From Macrosoma leucophasiata (Eukaryota > Arthropoda > Insecta > Lepidoptera > Hedylidae), in the NCBI GenBank assembly GCA_036365455.1, contig JAWQUS010000032.1, positions 13,090,001 through 13,154,000 on the forward strand: 64,000 bases of DNA, given 5' to 3'. This document shows, one piece after another, positions 62,001 to 64,000 of the stretch. The translations under genes were made by a program, and so were the position numbers. Each line of letters starts with the position of its first letter. The first letter of the stretch is position 1. The notes below the pieces were generated by a model. The model made no database searches, was not told the DNA's origin, and worked only from the letters and a program-made list of their open reading frames with translations.

Positions 62001-63981
62001 AATTAAAGAAATATCATTTCCTTTCCTTTATTGCCGAAACTACTAAGACTATGATTTTGAAAAAAATACAAATCGTCCTTTATATTTTACCTACGAGAAG
62101 TCTATGGTATTAAAGGTAACATAGAATATAATATTCAACCCAGTGAACTCGAGTCCGACTCGCACTTGGCCGGTATTAAAATGGTGGAAAACAAGCACAC
62201 AGTTCACATGTATGGTAAAATGATGACTGCAGATGCAGAGGTCAAAAAGGCAGATGCGATCCCTTAGGACTTATGGCCCTATTACACGACACGGTATTCA
62301 GGGTCCGATAGCAAGGGTCAGGGTAGTGTAATAACATTTAGGGAGTTATGGTACACACAGTACAATTATGAACAGCATGGAAACTACCTACAAAACGTTC
62401 ACACTCACACAAACATGCGCATCGATGATCGAGTAGCGAGTGACTCGTAGCTGCAGCACCGCGAGAACCGCTTAGGAACCGTTGACGGGTATGTTTGTGT
62501 CATTGTGCCGTTTCAACGTTTTGTAACGTAGTTTCCATACTGTTTATATTTGTACTGTGACTGAGTTAGAGCCCTGTCGACCGGATAGAGTAATAAGCGG
62601 CAACCCGGTGCGAGTCCACGCCCACCCTTTCTCCCGGACCCTGAAAACCGTGTCGTGTAATAAGGCCATTTGTTGTTTCAATGCAGAGAAAAAAACTACG
62701 GACGCATACTTTCTATACAGATAATAATATAATCCACCACTATTGTTTCAGGTTAACCCAACATACACGAACATGCCTCTGGTTTCTTTCTGCCAAAGTT
62801 TGAATATCACTGTCATAGGTTACAGTCCGCTTGGTTTCCTGGTACCACGCTTCAACCCGGACCCACCACCTCCAAGATTCAATAATCCAACCTTACTAAG
62901 TATTGCGAATACCTACAATAAATCGACGAGCCAAGTAGTATTGCGATATGTGGTGAGTATTTATGACTTGAACATCATAAGTTAGGAATAGGATGCCACT
63001 GCAGAATCGTTTTGTTCGTCCAGATATGCTGCAAACCTAATTTTTACGCATATTTATAATCTAGAGAATATATATCCACTAGGTTGCCCATCTAAATTTG
63101 ATCGCAAGTATTTTTAATTAAATAATTTTTTCTTTTCCTGCCTGAAGTCAAAATTTCTTTTGATTTTTAATTTCACTCTTATGTGTTATTGCGAAAATAA
63201 AAATATTACAATGATCTACGATATTTACAATTCAATGTTTAAAATACAATAATTAAATACGCTTACACTCACAGCCCCACTCTAGGTGCCTATAAATCTG
63301 TGTCGTGGGTGCCGGTAGCGTACACATCCAGACCCGAAATAAATATCTGTAGGCCATACAGACATTTGTGTGTTGACAAATGTTTTCGCAATAACATGGA
63401 CCCTGCCAATCAAATTATCGTCTCCATAGAGCAACACGGGCCACCGGCCGCGGCGGACCAGAGGGGAGTAGCCATATAGCCATAGCGTTTATTAGGTACC
63501 AATGCAAAGCAGTCTGTCATTTTTTGCGGGTGGGGGGAGGGGGGAAACTCACACCTTGACTTTAATAAAATACATAAAAATTTCACGCACACATTTAAAC
63601 GTCTAAGTGGCTAAGTGGCAGGTATAGTCCCACTTGGGCTTGTACTTTGACAGAGAGGAAAGCCTGCATATGGCTACTACCCCCCGGTCCGCCGCGGCCG
63701 GTGGCCCGTGTTGCTTTATGGCGAAAGTATATATTTTGTGCATTTTGTTCCAGGTCGATCGTGGTGCAGCAGTCGTGGTGAGGTCTATGGACTACTCGCA
63801 TATATTTAGCAACATAAATATAAATGACTTCAGTCTAACTCAAAAAGAAATCGATACAATAAGTAGTTTCAATATCAACAAGAAAGTGTATCCATTGCCT
63901 ATTAACAGCCAATTAGTTCGGCAAATAACGACATATTTAATAAATCCATTGAACATTAGTTTCTTATTCACTGATATGTAA
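53075..63981 (+). CDS. Gene F: secreted AKR2E-like aldo-keto reductase, 7 exons, 338 aa
   Basis: Exons are 53075-53116, 56202-56291, 56980-57150, 59135-59251, 60215-60382, 62752-62952 and 63754-63981 (stop TAA), all phase 0. The start [14 protein letters not shown] is signal-peptide-like. Asp67 and Tyr72 ([10 protein letters not shown]), Lys101 (IVTK) and His134 (LMHDP) are present, but the active-site surroundings differ from the other copies (AALYADE is APVYAVE, NDGYKMP is NDGNEMP), which may change substrate choice. The nicotinamide Gln is Glu194 (AVNEIE), as in gene C. The cofactor segment is V-V-R-S. Exon 2 is one or two codons shorter than in the others. Introns 2, 3, 5 and 6 carry SINE, LINE, Helitron and MITE insertions; a MITE ends 33 nt before the last exon. 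Confidence 0.92.
53578..53910. mobile_element. TIR element with tRNA-like core, copy 2, long arms
   Basis: Arms 53578-53650 and 53838-53910 are 73 bp with one mismatch and extend into the tRNA-like half (GACTTCAGGCGAGACTCGAA). The loop holds the rest of the tRNA-like unit. It lies in intron 1 of gene F. Confidence 0.75.
54835..55020. mobile_element. CATAGAG-type MITE, truncated
   Basis: Left half only (TATAGAGCAACACGGGCCAT ... acagaaacaattt). The right end is replaced by another repeat whose inverted relative lies at 862-945. Confidence 0.65.
55308..55880 (+). pseudogene. LINE ORF C-terminal remnant (HIER type), copy 3, interrupted
   Basis: Same unit as 47446-47786, split at 55350-55572 by a 216-bp element with a 7-bp duplication GTATCGG. 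Removing the insert restores the sequence order seen in copy 2. It lies in intron 1 of gene F. Confidence 0.7.
55350..55565. mobile_element. 216-bp insertion with 7-bp TSD
   Basis: Flanked by GTATCGG (55343-55349, 55566-55572) inside a LINE remnant. The same element at about 35293-38150 is split by the hAT-like element. Class unknown. Confidence 0.65.
56404..56706 (-). repeat. tRNA-derived SINE, family 1
   Basis: Near-complete copy (aacttcacgcctgtaatccc ... accactaggctactgaggca) in intron 2 of gene F. Confidence 0.7.
56735..56955 (-). repeat. tRNA-derived SINE, family 2
   Basis: Begins 'aaatacgcttacacccacag' and ends in a tRNA-like segment whose minus strand reads GGGTCGCGGGTTCGATCTCC. Related partial copies lie at about 740-850, 20572-20640 and 63246-63375. 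Confidence 0.65.
57636..57975 (-). repeat. 350-bp repeat X, inverted copy
   Basis: Reads 'ggcgggaaccttgaaagagg ... ttttacgctgctta' in intron 3 of gene F. Confidence 0.6.
58324..58606 (+). repeat. GGTAGAGCTCC family repeat
   Basis: Forward copy in intron 3 of gene F (ctgatgatagagctccagtg ... gtgcttttttaccacttcc). Confidence 0.7.
59326..59551. mobile_element. TIR MITE (ATTACACGACACGGT), short copy
   Basis: Inverted ends (GGCTATTACACGACACGGTA and the complement of GGACTTATTACACAGCACGG), in intron 4 of gene F. Confidence 0.65.
61294..61334. repeat. Perfect 18-bp-arm stem-loop
   Basis: TATTATGAAAGGTAATAT and its complement, loop ACAAC, 10 bp before the Helitron start. Confidence 0.8.
61345..61891 (+). 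mobile_element. Helitron-like element with internal tandem expansion, 547 bp
   Basis: Same ends as the 9617-9890 copy: A|TCTATACAAATAAATAAAAT ... GGGCACAGCTAG|T. Between about 61490 and 61805 a unit of about 120 bp (cgggactttcac ... aggctacttt) is present three times with catacatacata runs, which accounts for its larger size. It lies in intron 5 of gene F. Confidence 0.82.
62275..62667. mobile_element. TIR MITE (ATTACACGACACGGT), long copy
   Basis: Inverted ends of about 30 bp (GGCCCTATTACACGACACGG and the complement of GGCCTTATTACACGACACGG), in intron 5 of gene F, 85 bp before exon 6. Confidence 0.72.
63425..63720. mobile_element. CATAGAG-type TIR MITE next to gene F exon 7
   Basis: Terminal inverted repeats of about 50 bp (CATAGAGCAACACGGGCCAC ... 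and its complement ending GTTGCTTTATG). It ends 33 nt before the last exon of gene F. Confidence 0.78.
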
Positions 63982-64000
63982 TTGATCTAAAAAATATAAG

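Overview
This window is AT-rich nuclear DNA from an insect, almost certainly a moth or butterfly. It holds a head-to-tail array of split aldo-keto reductase (AKR) genes of the AKR2E / 3-dehydroecdysone 3-beta-reductase-like type, set in introns and spacers crowded with transposons of the kinds common in Lepidoptera. I saw no bacterial-style operon, CRISPR array, rRNA gene or intact tRNA gene. Species and gene names cannot be fixed from sequence alone.

Genes. All are on the + strand. Gene A (31-5485) is the last two coding exons of a conventional AKR ending in the canonical I-P-K-S cofactor segment. Genes B (6853-22673), C (24133-31232), D (32392-38690), E (42968-50158) and F (53075-63981) are complete. 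Each has seven coding exons, all introns are in phase 0, exon sizes are nearly invariant (39/42, 90-96, 171, 117, 168, 201 and 228 nt), and each predicts a 338-339 residue protein. Exon 1 encodes a hydrophobic signal-peptide-like start, so B-F look secreted. B, C, D and F keep the AKR catalytic tetrad Asp-Tyr-Lys-His, but I-P-K-S has become V-V-R-S. Gene E keeps an intact frame yet has lost the catalytic His and most cofactor-contact residues. C and D are the most recent duplicates.

Layout. 238-5299 (gene A last intron) carries a fold-back cluster, a TIR MITE and a LINE fragment. 5486-6852 is spacer with a 60-bp-arm hairpin. Gene B contains a young BEL/Pao-type LTR element (10394-16815, minus strand, identical LTRs, 5-bp TSD) whose single frame lacks the reverse transcriptase core, as well as Helitrons, SINEs, hAT-like elements and MITEs. 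Gene C intron 4 holds a TIR element with an unrecognised degraded spliced ORF. Gene D intron 6 holds a 2.6-kb hAT-like element containing a LINE fragment. The D-E spacer has a nested stack of elements, the E-F spacer a dead mariner, and gene F Helitron, LINE and MITE copies.

How it fits together. The array looks like tandem duplication of a secreted ecdysteroid/sterol-type AKR, with upstream sequence blocks shared by most copies, and one copy (E) diverging toward a possible pseudoenzyme. The ecdysteroid role is inferred from family resemblance.
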